Part shown: piece after piece, positions 55,180-63,722 of the stretch
Layout of the letters: each line of letters starts with the position of its first letter
How positions within the stretch are numbered: the first letter of the stretch is position 1
NCBI GenBank assembly: GCA_021846845.1
Contig: JAJZWB010000002.1
Span: 1 to 63,733 of the forward strand
DNA length: 63,733 nt
Direction of reading: 5' to 3'
From: Actinomycetes bacterium
GTDB lineage: Bacteria > Actinomycetota > Thermoleophilia > Solirubrobacterales > Solirubrobacteraceae
Program-made: the position numbers and the translations under genes
Notes under the pieces: model-generated
Told to the model about the DNA's origin: nothing
The model's input: only the letters and a program-made list of their open reading frames with translations
The model's database searches: none

Positions 55180-56336
55180 GCCGCGCCCGCGGCCGCTCTG
55201 CCGGCACCTGCGAGGTCCATCGGCAGCGGCGGGGCGCCGGACCGCGGGGATGCGACGAAGTCCGGATGCGCGATCCCGAGGTAGTGGTTGAAGGACCAGT
55301 CCACGAACCGCTTGGCGCCCATCGCGTGCAGCGCCGGCGCCAGGAGCCGGGGGGCTACCCGCGGCACGAGCCGCTGGACGCGCAGCATCCACCTGAACGC
55401 GTACTCGTGATCGGCGGAGAAGCGGTGGTAGCGCTCCAGCGCCTGTGCGCGCGTCTGGCGCCCCTGCAGCACCTGCGCCAGCTCGCGGCCGCATGCGATG
55501 CCGAAGTACAGCGCGGTTCGGATCCCCTCCGCCGTCAGCGGCAGGCAGTGGCCGGCCGAGTCGCCGGCGAAGAACACGCCATCCTCGGTCGCGGGTCGCA
55601 GGGCGTGGGGTATCCAGTTGCCCTGGTAGCCGACGGCCTGCGCGCGCAGGTCCTCCGCGAGGCGGACGGTCGGCTCCCGCACATGGAAGCGGGGGTCGAA
55701 CGATCCGACGCCGATGCGCACCTCGCCGCCGGCCGGGAACCGCCAGCCGTAGCCGGCGGGGACGTAGCGCCGGTCGATCCAGACCTCGAGGTCGCCGCCG
55801 CCTCCGGGCGGGTGCACCTCCAGGCCGCGGGACAGCAGCGCGTCGGGCGGCTGGATCGCCTCCCCGCCGCCGAGCACGCGCCGCCAGCCGAGCGCGTCCA
55901 CGACCAGCGGCGCGCTTACCGGGCCGCGGTCGGTGATCACCGCGTCGCCCGACCTGCCGGTGACCGTCGCCGTCTCGAACCTGAACCTCCCCTGCTCGGC
56001 CAGCAGCCCGCACAGCGCGCGGTAGTCGAACGTCGAGAAGGTCCAGGGGAGGTCGTAGTGGACGGTCGTGTGCGGCGTGTGGATGACCAGCTCGCCGAAC
56101 TCCTGCAGCGCGGAGTCGCGCAGACGCATCGCATCCAGCCAACCCGTCGGGATCCCGCAGGCGGACGTCTGTCGCTCGCCGATCTCGTAGCGGTCGACGA
56201 CGATCACCGCCGCGCCGGTCGACGCGAGCTCCCGGGCGACCGCCAGTCCCGCAAAGCTCGCTCCGCAGATCAGCACGTCGCAGTCGTGGTGCAGGGGTGT
56301 GCGCTCATCGCCCCGTTTGGTGGCACGTGTCGGCAT
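55140..56336 (-). CDS. FAD-dependent oxidoreductase, geranylgeranyl-reductase-like
   Basis: A 398-residue flavoprotein. The N-terminal Rossmann motif reads DVLICGASFAGLAVARELAS (GxSxxG type), and the second FAD motif is FFAGDSAGHCLPLTAEGIRT (about 262-281). Between lies ACGIPTGWLD, matching the substrate-side loop of the geranylgeranyl reductase group, which saturates prenyl chains. Close relatives also include tryptophan halogenase-like and FixC-like enzymes, so the substrate is open; an isoprenoid such as menaquinone or a polyprenol is a reasonable guess. The ATG lies 10 bases behind TATCAT (56352-56347, minus). It is divergent from rpsA. Confidence 0.82.
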   Translation of the reverse strand: MPTRATKRGDERTPLHHDCDVLICGASFAGLAVARELASTGAAVIVVDRYEIGERQTSACGIPTGWLDAMRLRDSALQEFGELVIHTPHTTVHYDLPWTFSTFDYRALCGLLAEQGRFRFETATVTGRSGDAVITDRGPVSAPLVVDALGWRRVLGGGEAIQPPDALLSRGLEVHPPGGGGDLEVWIDRRYVPAGYGWRFPAGGEVRIGVGSFDPRFHVREPTVRLAEDLRAQAVGYQGNWIPHALRPATEDGVFFAGDSAGHCLPLTAEGIRTALYFGIACGRELAQVLQGRQTRAQALERYHRFSADHEYAFRWMLRVQRLVPRVAPRLLAPALHAMGAKRFVDWSFNHYLGIAHPDFVASPRSGAPPLPMDLAGAGRAAAGAASAGNLVLPAPTD

Positions 56337-56358
56337 CGCGGAGGCGATGATAGGCGGC

Positions 56359-56364
56359 TATCCT
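56359..56364 (+). promoter_or_regulatory. -10-like box TATCCT of rpsA
   Basis: TATCCT ends 10 bases before the rpsA ATG. On the other strand TATCAT (56352-56347) serves the FAD gene in the same 38-base gap, so two divergent near-leaderless promoters lie side by side. Confidence 0.45.
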
Positions 56365-56374
56365 CCGCAGACCC

Positions 56375-57721
56375 ATGTCATCAACCTCAACCCTGACGCT
56401 TCCGGCCGAGCTGCCCAACGCGAAGGTCGTCGAAGGCTCCAACGGACTCCTGCTCGAGATCGACGGGCGGATCGTCCCCAACTACGACGCGACGCTGCAT
56501 CCGTTCCAGGAGGGCGACGTCGTGACCGGCCACGTCGTCCGGATCGACAACGACGAAGTCCTGGTCGACATCGGCTACAAGTCCGAGGGGGTCATACCCG
56601 TCGGCGAGCTGTCGATCCGCAAGTCCGTCGACCCCGCCGACGAGGTCTCGCTCGGCGAGGAGGTCGACGCGCTGGTCCTGACCAAGGAGGACCAGGACGG
56701 TCGCCTGATCCTGTCCAAGAAGCGCGCCCGGTTCGAGAAGGCCTGGCGGCGCATCGAGGCCGCCGCGGAGTCCGGCGAACCGGTCGAGGGCACCGTGATC
56801 GAGGTGGTCAAGGGAGGCCTGATCATCGACCTGGGCGTGCGCGGCTTCCTGCCCGCGTCACTGGTCGACATCCGCCGCGTGCCGAACCTGGACGAGTACA
56901 TGGGACAGGCGATCGAGTGCAAGGTGATCGAGCTCAACCGCAGCCGTAACAACGTCGTCCTCTCACGGCGGGCGGTGCTCGAGGAGCAGCGCAAGGAGGA
57001 TCGCGAGCGGATCCTCGACCGGCTCCAGCCGGGTCAGGTCGTCGAGGGCACGATCTCCAACATCGTCGACTTCGGCGCGTTCGTCGACCTCGACGGGATC
57101 GACGGGCTGATCCACATCTCGGAGCTGTCCTGGTCGCACGTCAACCATCCGTCGGAGATCCTCTCGATCGGCGACACGGTCAACGTCAAGGTGCTCGACA
57201 TCGACCGCCAGCGCCAGCGGATCTCGCTGGGCCTCAAGCAGACCCAGGAGGACCCCTGGCAGCGGGTCGTCAACACCTACAACATCGGCGACGAGCTGGA
57301 GGGAACGGTCACCAAGGTGGTCACGTTCGGCGCCTTCGTCGAGATCCTCGACGGCGTCGAGGGACTGGTCCACATCTCCGAGCTCGCGCAGCACCACGTG
57401 GAGAACCCGCGTGAGATCATCCAGCCCGGAGATCCCGTCCGGGTCAAGATCCTGGAGATCGACTCCGAGCGGCGCCGGCTCTCGCTGTCGATCAAGCGGG
57501 TCGAGGGCCAGGTGCTGCCGGTGCGTCCGATCCAGCCGGTGGCGGCCGACACCCTTGAGGACATGCCCGAGCTCGGTCTGTCGGAGGACGTGTTCGCGGC
57601 CGAGATGCCCGCAGAGGCGCCCGAGGGCGCCGGCGAGGAGCACGGCGAGGCCGAGACCTACGCCGACCGCGGCTACGACGACGGCGACTCGACCCACGAC
57701 GCCGCCCCGCCCGAGGCCTGA
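56375..57721 (+). CDS. rpsA: 30S ribosomal protein bS1
   Basis: RNA-binding ribosomal protein, 448 residues, with four S1 domains starting near 47 (EGDVVTGHVVRIDNDEVLVD), 135 (EGTVIEVVKGGLIIDLG), 220 (EGTISNIVDFGAFVDLDGID) and 306 (EGTVTKVVTFGAFVEILDGV). A Glu/Asp-rich tail of about 65 residues follows. The four-domain form with an acidic tail is the usual actinobacterial one. In a genome where many starts have no Shine-Dalgarno sequence, the role of S1 in initiation may be reduced. The stop overlaps the proposed CTG start of coaE. Confidence 0.96.
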   Translation: MSSTSTLTLPAELPNAKVVEGSNGLLLEIDGRIVPNYDATLHPFQEGDVVTGHVVRIDNDEVLVDIGYKSEGVIPVGELSIRKSVDPADEVSLGEEVDALVLTKEDQDGRLILSKKRARFEKAWRRIEAAAESGEPVEGTVIEVVKGGLIIDLGVRGFLPASLVDIRRVPNLDEYMGQAIECKVIELNRSRNNVVLSRRAVLEEQRKEDRERILDRLQPGQVVEGTISNIVDFGAFVDLDGIDGLIHISELSWSHVNHPSEILSIGDTVNVKVLDIDRQRQRISLGLKQTQEDPWQRVVNTYNIGDELEGTVTKVVTFGAFVEILDGVEGLVHISELAQHHVENPREIIQPGDPVRVKILEIDSERRRLSLSIKRVEGQVLPVRPIQPVAADTLEDMPELGLSEDVFAAEMPAEAPEGAGEEHGEAETYADRGYDDGDSTHDAAPPEA

Positions 57722-58314
57722 GCCGGGTCCCGTTCATCGGGCTGACCGGCGGCCTCGGCGCCGGCAAGTCGACCGCGCTGGCCGAGCTGGAGCGCCTCGG
57801 GGCGGCGGTCCTTTCAACCGACGCCGTCGTGCACGAGCTCTACGGACAGCCGGAGGTGCGCGATGCCGTCGCGGCTCGGTTCGGCCGGGGGGTGCTCGGC
57901 CCGGACGGGGCCGTCGACCGTCCGGCTCTCGCCCGTGCCGCGTTCGCGAGCGACGCGGGACGTGAGTGGCTCGAGCGGCTGCTCTGGCCCCGGGTCGGAG
58001 AGCGGATCGCGGCGTGGCGGGCCGAGCAGGCTGGTCGGAGACCCGTTCCCCGAGCGCTCGTCGTCGAGGTGCCGCTGCTGTTCGAGTCCGGATCGGACCA
58101 TGGCTTCGACGCGACGATCGCGGTGATCACGGACGAGCGGATCCGCGAGCGCCGCGCCGGTGCCCGCGGCCACGCGGCGATCGCCGAGCGTGAGGCGCGC
58201 CAGCTCTCGCAGGAGGAGAAGTCACGCAGGGCGACGTATACGGTCGTCAACGACGGGACTCCCGAACAGCTGGCGACCGAGCTGTCGGCGATACTTGAGA
58301 AGCTGCAATCGTGA
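57718..58314 (+). CDS. coaE: dephospho-CoA kinase (probable CTG start)
   Basis: Last step of CoA synthesis: ATP-dependent phosphorylation of dephospho-CoA. The P-loop FIGLTGGLGAGKSTAL is encoded at about 57733-57783, followed by VLSTDAVVHELYG, VVEVPLLFESG and ITDERIRERR, all CoaE features. The first ATG/GTG/TTG in frame is the GTG at 57829, inside the domain and after the P-loop, so it cannot be the true start. The only plausible start is CTG at 57718, overlapping the rpsA stop as CTGA, exactly like the GTGA/ATGA couplings elsewhere. From CTG the protein has 198 residues, the normal length. Confidence 0.88.
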   Translation: MSRVPFIGLTGGLGAGKSTALAELERLGAAVLSTDAVVHELYGQPEVRDAVAARFGRGVLGPDGAVDRPALARAAFASDAGREWLERLLWPRVGERIAAWRAEQAGRRPVPRALVVEVPLLFESGSDHGFDATIAVITDERIRERRAGARGHAAIAEREARQLSQEEKSRRATYTVVNDGTPEQLATELSAILEKLQS

Positions 58315-59117
58315 CCAGCGACAGCGCCGCCAATCCAGCGCACGGACAGCGGTCCGCCTCCGGGGGGTCGGCCGACAGCGCCACGGGCGCGCGTCTGGCT
58401 GCAGTTGCGCGCCGCCCCTCGGCCGCGCGCCGTGCCGTCAGCGGGCGCCGTGCCGGCAGCGGGCGCCGCCCCACGGCCGCGCGCCGTGCCGTCAGCGGGC
58501 GCCGGCCCACGGCCGCGCGCCGTGCCGTCGTGTTGCGCCGGCGCCGGAGGCTGGTGTCGCTGGCGGCCGCGACCGCCGCGGCCGTCGTGCTCGGGATCCT
58601 GCTGGCGCCGCTGGCCCGGCGCGCGGTCAACGATCTCACCCTGCCGCTCGACTACAGCGGCGTGATCCGCCAGCAGGCGGCCGAGAAGCACCTGGACGCG
58701 GCGCTCGTCGCGGCGGTGATCTACACCGAGACGAAGTTCGACCCGCGCACCTCCTCGGCGGGGGCGGAGGGGCTCATGCAGCTGATGCCGCAGACCGCGG
58801 AGTACCTCGCGCGCCGCTCGGGCGCGAGGGACTTCACGCTGCGCGATCTGGGGACGCCGGCGGTCAACATCGCCTACGGCAGCTACTACCTCCGCTACCT
58901 GCTAGACGAGTACCACGGCAGCCTGGTGCTCGCGCTGGCCGCCTACAACGGCGGCGAGGGCAACGTCGACCGCTGGGTCTCGGAGGCTCGGGCGCAGGGT
59001 CATCGGCTCCGGATCTCCGACATCCCGTTCCCGGAGACGCGTGCATACGTCGAGGACGTGCTGCAGGCGAGGGGCGACTACCGCCGGACCTACGCCACGC
59101 AGCTCGGCTACGGCTGA
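58311..59117 (+). CDS. membrane-anchored lytic transglycosylase (SLT domain)
   Basis: A 268-residue protein: a basic Arg/Ala-rich N-terminus with in-frame repeats (RRAVSGRRPTAA type, about 25-75), one membrane helix (about 83-100) and an exported SLT domain. The domain has YTETKFDPRTSSAGAEGLMQ, with the catalytic Glu in YTETKFDP, and ALAAYNGGEGNVDRWV. It would cleave peptidoglycan glycan strands to 1,6-anhydro ends. The start overlaps the coaE stop (GTGA). coaE followed by such a gene is also found in related genomes. The 3' end is repeated after the stop. Confidence 0.9.
   Translation: MTSDSAANPAHGQRSASGGSADSATGARLAAVARRPSAARRAVSGRRAGSGRRPTAARRAVSGRRPTAARRAVVLRRRRRLVSLAAATAAAVVLGILLAPLARRAVNDLTLPLDYSGVIRQQAAEKHLDAALVAAVIYTETKFDPRTSSAGAEGLMQLMPQTAEYLARRSGARDFTLRDLGTPAVNIAYGSYYLRYLLDEYHGSLVLALAAYNGGEGNVDRWVSEARAQGHRLRISDIPFPETRAYVEDVLQARGDYRRTYATQLGYG
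58421..58529 (+). repeat. in-frame repeat in the transglycosylase N-terminus
   Basis: The 30-base unit starting GGCCGCGCGCCGTGCCGTCA occurs at 58421-58450 and 58475-58504, and its first 19 bases again at 58511-58529. Offsets are 54 and 36 bases, so the frame holds. It encodes a basic Ala-Arg-Arg-Ala-Val-Ser-Gly-Arg-Arg unit before the membrane helix. Confidence 0.9.
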
Positions 59118-59218
59118 GCGGCCGGGCTGCGGCTGGCCGCGCTGCGCGAGCGCACCACGAGACCGTCCGCGGCGCGTTCGAACGGCTGAGCGGCCGGGCT
59201 GCGGCGGGCCGCGCTGCG
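59110..59218 (+). repeat. echo repeat: transglycosylase stop region copied downstream
   Basis: A 37-base unit beginning acggctgagcggccgggctg, which includes the transglycosylase stop TGA, lies at 59110-59146 and again at 59182-59218 with one change (period 72). The interval to uvrB (252 bases) holds no other convincing feature apart from the uvrB -10-like box. Confidence 0.9.
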
Positions 59219-59368
59219 GCTCAAGCGGGGCCCGGCACCGGGCGGCGTGCGCGCCCAAGAGCCTGGCCTCGGACCGGGGGGTTGGGGATGGGCGCCGGCC
59301 GCCGCCTCGCCCGGGCGGGAGACGCTCTCGCCGGCCGCGATCGCCGCTAGCCTCAGAGGTCGAGTCCG

Positions 59369-61372
59369 ATGCCCCGGTTCGAGCTTGACAGCGCCTTCTC
59401 TCCGACCGCCGACCAGCCTGCGGCGATCGCCGCGCTGGCCGACGGGATCGAGCACGGTGAGCGCTTCCAGACGCTGCTTGGGGCGACCGGCACGGGCAAG
59501 ACGATGACGATGGCCGCGACGATCGAGGCGGTGCAGCGCCCCGCGCTCGTGATCGCCCACAACAAGACGCTGGCCGCGCAGCTGTGCAACGAGTTCCGGA
59601 CCTACTTCCCGAGCAACGCCGTCGAGTACTTCGTCTCCTACTACGACTACTACCAGCCCGAGGCCTACGTTCCCAGCAAGGACCTCTACATCGAGAAGGA
59701 CTCGGCGATCAACCAGGAGATCGACCGGCTTCGCCACGCCGCCACGGCGGGCCTGTTCGCGCGGCGCGACATCGTGATCGTCGCGAGCGTCTCGTGCATC
59801 TTCGGGCTCGGCTCGCCCGAGGTCTACGACGCCAACCTGCAGACGCTCAACAAGGGCGAGATGATCGACCGGGAGAAGCTGCTGCGCAAGCTCGTGTCGA
59901 TCCAGTACACGCGCAACGACACGGCGCTGGCGCGCGGCAACTTCCGGGTTCGGGGCGAGACGCTCGAGGTGTTCCCGGCCTACGCCGAGACCGCCTACAG
60001 GATCGTCCTGTTCGGTGATGAGGTGGAGCACCTGCAGCACTTCGACCCGGTGACGGGGGAGCTGATCGAGGACGACATGGAGCACGTCGCGATCTGGCCG
60101 GCGTCGCACTACAACGTGCGCGAGGGCATGATCGACGAGGCCGTCGCCGAGATCCGGTCAGAGCTCGAGGCGCGCTGCGCCGAGCTGGAGGCCCAGGGCA
60201 AGATGCTGGAATCCCATCGGTTGAGGCAGCGAACCCAGTACGACATGGAGATGCTGCGCGAGCTCGGCTTCTGCTCGGGGATCGAGAACTACAGCCGAAT
60301 CCTCGACGGCCGCGCCCCCGGAGAGCGCCCGTACTGCCTGCTGGACTACTTCCCGTCCGACTTCGTCTGCTTCATCGACGAGTCACATCAGACGGTGCCC
60401 CAGATCGGAGGCATGTACGAGGGCGACCGGTCGCGCAAGCAGACGCTCGTCGACTACGGCTTCCGGCTTCCCAGCGCTCTCGACAACCGCCCCCAGACGT
60501 TCGCCGAGTTCCTATCGATCACGCCGCGGATCGTCTTCGTCTCTGCCACGCCGGGCGAGTACGAGCGATCCCGCTCCTCCAGGATCGTCGAGCAGATCGT
60601 GCGCCCGACGGGGATCGTCGATCCGGCCGTGGAGGTGCGCGAGACCCGCAACCAGATCGACGACCTGATGAACGAGATCAGGGCTCGTGTCGACCGCAAC
60701 GAGCGGACGCTCGTCACCACGCTGACCAAGAAGATGTCCGAGGACCTGACCGACTACCTGCTGGAGATGGGGTTCAAGGTTCGCTACCTGCACTCGGAGA
60801 TCGACACGCTCGAGCGGATCCAGATCATCCGCGAGCTGAGGCTGGGGGAGTACGACGTGCTCGTCGGCGTCAACCTGCTTCGCGAGGGCCTCGACCTGCC
60901 GGAGGTGTCGCTGGTCGCGATCCTCGACGCGGACAAGGAGGGCTTCCTGCGCGGCGAGACATCGCTGATCCAGACGATCGGGCGGGCGGCGCGCAACGTC
61001 GAGGGCAGGGTGCTCATGTACGCCGACCGGGAGACCGCGGCGATGCGGGCCGCGATCGACGAGACCGAGCGGCGGCGGGCGATCCAGACCGCCTACAACC
61101 GCGAGCACGGCATCACCCCTGAGACGATCGTGAAGGGGATCTCCGACATCGCCGAGTTCCTGATGTCAGAGTCCAAGGTGCCCCGCTCGCGACGGGCACG
61201 ACGGCGCTCCTCCGAGCAGCTCCCGCCGGCCGAGATGGAGCGCGCGATCGTGGAGCTGGAGGAGGAGATGCTCGCTGCCGCGGAGGACCTGCGGTTCGAG
61301 TACGCGGCCAAGCTGCGCGACGAGATCCGAGATCTCCGCCGCGAACTGGAGCGCGCCTCCGCCGTCGGCTGA
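59369..61372 (+). CDS. uvrB: excinuclease ABC subunit B
   Basis: Damage-verifying helicase-like subunit of nucleotide excision repair. The 667 residues have Walker A GATGTGKT (38-45), the beta-hairpin region [41 protein letters not shown] (motif VI) and a C-terminal UVR motif (about 620-660) that contacts UvrC. Length is standard. A TAGCCT hexamer (59348-59353) ends 15 bases before the ATG and AGAGG lies between. uvrA begins at the window edge. Confidence 0.97.
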   Translation: MPRFELDSAFSPTADQPAAIAALADGIEHGERFQTLLGATGTGKTMTMAATIEAVQRPALVIAHNKTLAAQLCNEFRTYFPSNAVEYFVSYYDYYQPEAYVPSKDLYIEKDSAINQEIDRLRHAATAGLFARRDIVIVASVSCIFGLGSPEVYDANLQTLNKGEMIDREKLLRKLVSIQYTRNDTALARGNFRVRGETLEVFPAYAETAYRIVLFGDEVEHLQHFDPVTGELIEDDMEHVAIWPASHYNVREGMIDEAVAEIRSELEARCAELEAQGKMLESHRLRQRTQYDMEMLRELGFCSGIENYSRILDGRAPGERPYCLLDYFPSDFVCFIDESHQTVPQIGGMYEGDRSRKQTLVDYGFRLPSALDNRPQTFAEFLSITPRIVFVSATPGEYERSRSSRIVEQIVRPTGIVDPAVEVRETRNQIDDLMNEIRARVDRNERTLVTTLTKKMSEDLTDYLLEMGFKVRYLHSEIDTLERIQIIRELRLGEYDVLVGVNLLREGLDLPEVSLVAILDADKEGFLRGETSLIQTIGRAARNVEGRVLMYADRETAAMRAAIDETERRRAIQTAYNREHGITPETIVKGISDIAEFLMSESKVPRSRRARRRSSEQLPPAEMERAIVELEEEMLAAAEDLRFEYAAKLRDEIRDLRRELERASAVG

Positions 61373-61522
61373 CCTCACGCGGCACGGGCCGGGTTCTCGG
61401 GTCTGCGCCCGGCGGTCGATCGCGGCGCCGGGCCCGGAGCATTGTGCAGAATGTTGCCGCTCGACGCCGACGTGTCAGCTACGCTTCGGCTGCTTTCACC
61501 GATCTTTACCCGGAGGTATTGC

Positions 61523-62944
61523 GTGGCCCTGGACAGGCAGAGCATCGAGCGGAAGGACTTCCCGACAGGCCAGCGGGGCTACGATCCGGACGCCGTTGAC
61601 GCCCATCTCTCCGCGCTGGCTGCCGAGGTGGAGGAGTTCAGGCGCGAGGCACGCCGTCGCAACGAGGCGATCGCCTCGGCCGCCAGCGAGCAGGTGCGCG
61701 CAATCGTGGAGGCAGCGGAGCGCAGCGCCGCTGAGATCGAGCGGCAGGCGGAGGCAGACGGCCAGGAGACGCGTCGTGAGGCTGACCGCGAGGCGCAGGC
61801 CATCATCGAGCGGGCACAGGAGGAGGCTCGTGTCCACGTAACGAAGGTGGTCGACGCCGCCAACGCGGTGCTCCAGCGCCTGGAGCGGATGGAGCACGAG
61901 CTCGGCGGGTTGACCGAGGCCCTCGGCGCCGGCCGCTACTGGTTCAACGCCGACATCGCTCACCTCCGCGACGAGCTCGCCGCGGTATCTGGGCCGGCCG
62001 TGTCGCGACCGCAGTTCCACCCGGAGTCCGGGCGGGCGCAGGTCGCGCCAGAGGGGTCCAGCCATCCAGGTGTGGAGGCGGTCGCCTCCGATGAGGACCC
62101 GTCCATGTACGTGCCCGGGGAGGCGGGAGGCTACGGGGACGAGTCGCCGATGTACGTGCCGGCGGAGCCGGCCTCTCGCGGTGGCGACGAGCCGGCGGTG
62201 TACGCGCCGCCGGAGCCGGAGGCTCGTGCGGATGAGGCGCCGGTGTACGCGCCGCCGGAGCCGGAGGCTCGTGCGGATGAGGCGCCGGTGTACGTGCCGC
62301 CGGAGCCGGAGGCTCGTGCGGATGAGGCGCCGGTGTACGTGCCGCCGGAGCCGGAGGCTCGTGCGGATGAGGCGCCGGTGTACGCGCCGCCGGAGCCGGA
62401 GGCTCGTGCGGATGAGGCGCCGGTGTACGCGCCGCCGGAGCCGGAGGCTCGTGCGGATGAGGCGCCGGTGTACGCGCCGCCGGAGCCGGGGTCGCACGGC
62501 GACCAGTGGTTGACCTACGAGCCAGCGGCCGCCGACGATGGCGCTCCGATGTACGTTCCGCCGGAGCCGGATGCGCAGCACGGGGGGAGCTCGACGGTGC
62601 ACGCGGGCGAGCTGGAGGTCGATGCCGACACGGGCGACTCCGCCGGCTACGACGCGTCCGCCGCCCGGCGGATCGCGGCGGGCTACGGTGACACCGCGGT
62701 CTACTCCGGTGACGACCAGGTGGACGCGCAGCCCGCGGTCGCCGAGTCGGTCCGCCCGTACGATCTGCACGCCATGGCCCCGGTGACGGCCGGCGATGAC
62801 AGCGAGGGAGCGCGGCTGATAGCCCTCAACATGGCCCTGAACGGCACCCCGCGTGAGGAGACCGAGCGCTACCTGAACGAGAACTTCCAGCTTGCCGACG
62901 CGCGCGGGCTGCTTGAGGAGGTGTACGCCAGCGTCGAGGGCTGA
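61523..62944 (+). CDS. DivIVA-like protein with six-fold 15-residue repeat
   Basis: A 473-residue protein. Residues about 5-50 are a DivIVA N-terminal module (LDRQSIERKDFPTGQRGYDP, then DAVDAHLSALAAEVEEF); a coiled coil rich in Ala, Glu and Arg follows to about 170. The middle (about 200-365) is acidic and Pro-rich with Y(V/A)PPEP-type units, including six near-identical 15-residue repeats. A helical C-terminal domain (about 425-473) contains IALNMALNGTPREETERYLN. DivIVA/Wag31 proteins mark curved membrane and organise cell-wall growth; this may be such an organiser. GTG 61523 follows a strong GGAGG at 7 bases, unlike the leaderless genes. Confidence 0.85.
   Translation: MALDRQSIERKDFPTGQRGYDPDAVDAHLSALAAEVEEFRREARRRNEAIASAASEQVRAIVEAAERSAAEIERQAEADGQETRREADREAQAIIERAQEEARVHVTKVVDAANAVLQRLERMEHELGGLTEALGAGRYWFNADIAHLRDELAAVSGPAVSRPQFHPESGRAQVAPEGSSHPGVEAVASDEDPSMYVPGEAGGYGDESPMYVPAEPASRGGDEPAVYAPPEPEARADEAPVYAPPEPEARADEAPVYVPPEPEARADEAPVYVPPEPEARADEAPVYAPPEPEARADEAPVYAPPEPEARADEAPVYAPPEPGSHGDQWLTYEPAAADDGAPMYVPPEPDAQHGGSSTVHAGELEVDADTGDSAGYDASAARRIAAGYGDTAVYSGDDQVDAQPAVAESVRPYDLHAMAPVTAGDDSEGARLIALNMALNGTPREETERYLNENFQLADARGLLEEVYASVEG
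62213..62482 (+). repeat. 45-base tandem repeat, six copies, in the DivIVA-like gene
   Basis: Six consecutive 45-base units run from 62213 to 62482 and differ at only one base (GCG or GTG, Ala or Val, after the Tyr). They encode Glu-Pro-Glu-Ala-Arg-Ala-Asp-Glu-Ala-Pro-Val-Tyr-(Ala/Val)-Pro-Pro. Synonymous positions are identical, so expansion or homogenisation is recent. Degenerate related units flank the array on both sides. Confidence 0.97.
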
Positions 62945-62957
62945 ACGGCCGGTCCTG

Positions 62958-63560
62958 TCACCTGCCGTCGCGGCGATCGGCCTCGCGGCCAGCGGCGTCA
63001 CGCAGGCCGGGATCCCGAGCGTCTGCGTCACTCGGACCGCCGTGGGGCCGACCCGAGCCTAGCGTGGCGCGGCGGCTCGCTCGCCGCTGATCGCGGTCGA
63101 CGCGTCGCTGGCGACGAGCGTCCAGCTGCGTCTCGACGGCGTCCAGGTCGGGCGCCGGCCCGTACAGGGCCCAGCCGTTCCGCACCAGGCTGATCGCGAA
63201 CGCGATCAGGATCCACACGGGCCAGAACTGCCCGTTCCCGCCGGAGGCCAGCCAGACCGCGACGCAGATCGCGAACGCGCCCAGCGAGCCGCCGGCCTCG
63301 TGGACCAGCCTGCGCGTCAGATGCGCCCGCCGCGCCGCCAGCTCCTGCCGGGCGTGCTGCGGGGTGCGGGGCAGGTCACGGCGCAGATCGTCCAGCTCCC
63401 CGGTCGTCGTCGCCTGATAGGCCGCCTCGACCCGCTGCTCAAGGTCCTCGGTGCTGAGGCGTCCAGCGACCGCGTGATCCCGCAGCTCGGAGATCAGCAG
63501 CTCGCGCTCCTCGTCGGACGCCCGAATGCGCGAGCTCTGCCGGCTCACCTCTCCGCTCAC
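62958..63560 (-). CDS. DUF1707 protein with two-helix membrane region
   Basis: A 200-residue protein with an N-terminal DUF1707 module (IRASDEERELLISELRDHAV, GRLSTEDLEQRVEAAY, ELDDLRRDLP). A two-helix hydrophobic region follows (about 90-130, SLGAFAICVAVWLASGG and FWPVWILIAFAISLV), then a basic Arg/Asp-rich tail. It converges on the DivIVA-like gene (13 bases apart). Paralogous in architecture to the protein at 16826-17281; function unknown. Confidence 0.85.
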   Translation of the reverse strand: MSGEVSRQSSRIRASDEERELLISELRDHAVAGRLSTEDLEQRVEAAYQATTTGELDDLRRDLPRTPQHARQELAARRAHLTRRLVHEAGGSLGAFAICVAVWLASGGNGQFWPVWILIAFAISLVRNGWALYGPAPDLDAVETQLDARRQRRVDRDQRRASRRATLGSGRPHGGPSDADARDPGLRDAAGREADRRDGR

Positions 63561-63607
63561 CCAGACAACTGTAGGTCAGCTGATGGTCCACCGTCGCCTC
63601 GTCGACG

Positions 63608-63655
63608 GTGCAGCGCGTCGACCGTGCAGCGCGGCGGCCGTGCAGCGCGGCGGCG
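63608..63655. repeat. 16-base tandem repeat, three copies, upstream of uvrA
   Basis: Units beginning GTGCAGCGCG lie at 63608-63623, 63624-63639 and 63640-63655, with small changes in the last bases. They sit in the 160 bases between the DUF1707 gene start and the uvrA promoter region. Confidence 0.9.
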
Positions 63656-63688
63656 GTGCGATCTCGCTTGCGGTGCCGGGATCGGGTG

Positions 63689-63703
63689 GGAACGTCTGTT
63701 CGG
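63689..63703 (+). promoter_or_regulatory. candidate LexA (SOS) box upstream of uvrA
   Basis: The sequence GGAACGTCTGTTCGG contains the dyad GAAC-N4-GTTC (63690-63701). It matches the Gram-positive/actinobacterial LexA consensus CGAACNNNNGTTCG at nine of ten fixed positions. It lies 5 bases before a TACCAT -10-like box, where bound LexA would block RNA polymerase, and uvrA is a classic SOS gene. Confidence 0.6.
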
Positions 63704-63708
63704 CCGAC

Positions 63709-63714
63709 TACCAT
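63709..63714 (+). promoter_or_regulatory. -10-like box TACCAT of uvrA
   Basis: TACCAT ends 8 bases before the GTG at 63723, matching the leaderless pattern of other genes here. The LexA-type box lies immediately upstream. Confidence 0.45.
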
Positions 63715-63722
63715 CGAATGCG

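Noticed and set aside
52912-56142. A 1076-codon minus-strand frame opposite polA and in an alternative frame of the FAD gene
   Set aside because: It overlaps two clear genes and has no motif of its own.
57829-58314. coaE starting at GTG 57829
   Set aside because: This would remove the ATP-binding P-loop, which is encoded in frame just upstream.
59176-59184. GTTCGAAC upstream of uvrB considered as an SOS box
   Set aside because: It has the two half-sites in the wrong order and no 4-base spacer, so it does not match CGAACNNNNGTTCG.
62213-62482. Array of regular repeats considered as a CRISPR
   Set aside because: Units are contiguous with no unique spacers, keep the reading frame and encode part of a protein. 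No cas genes are present.
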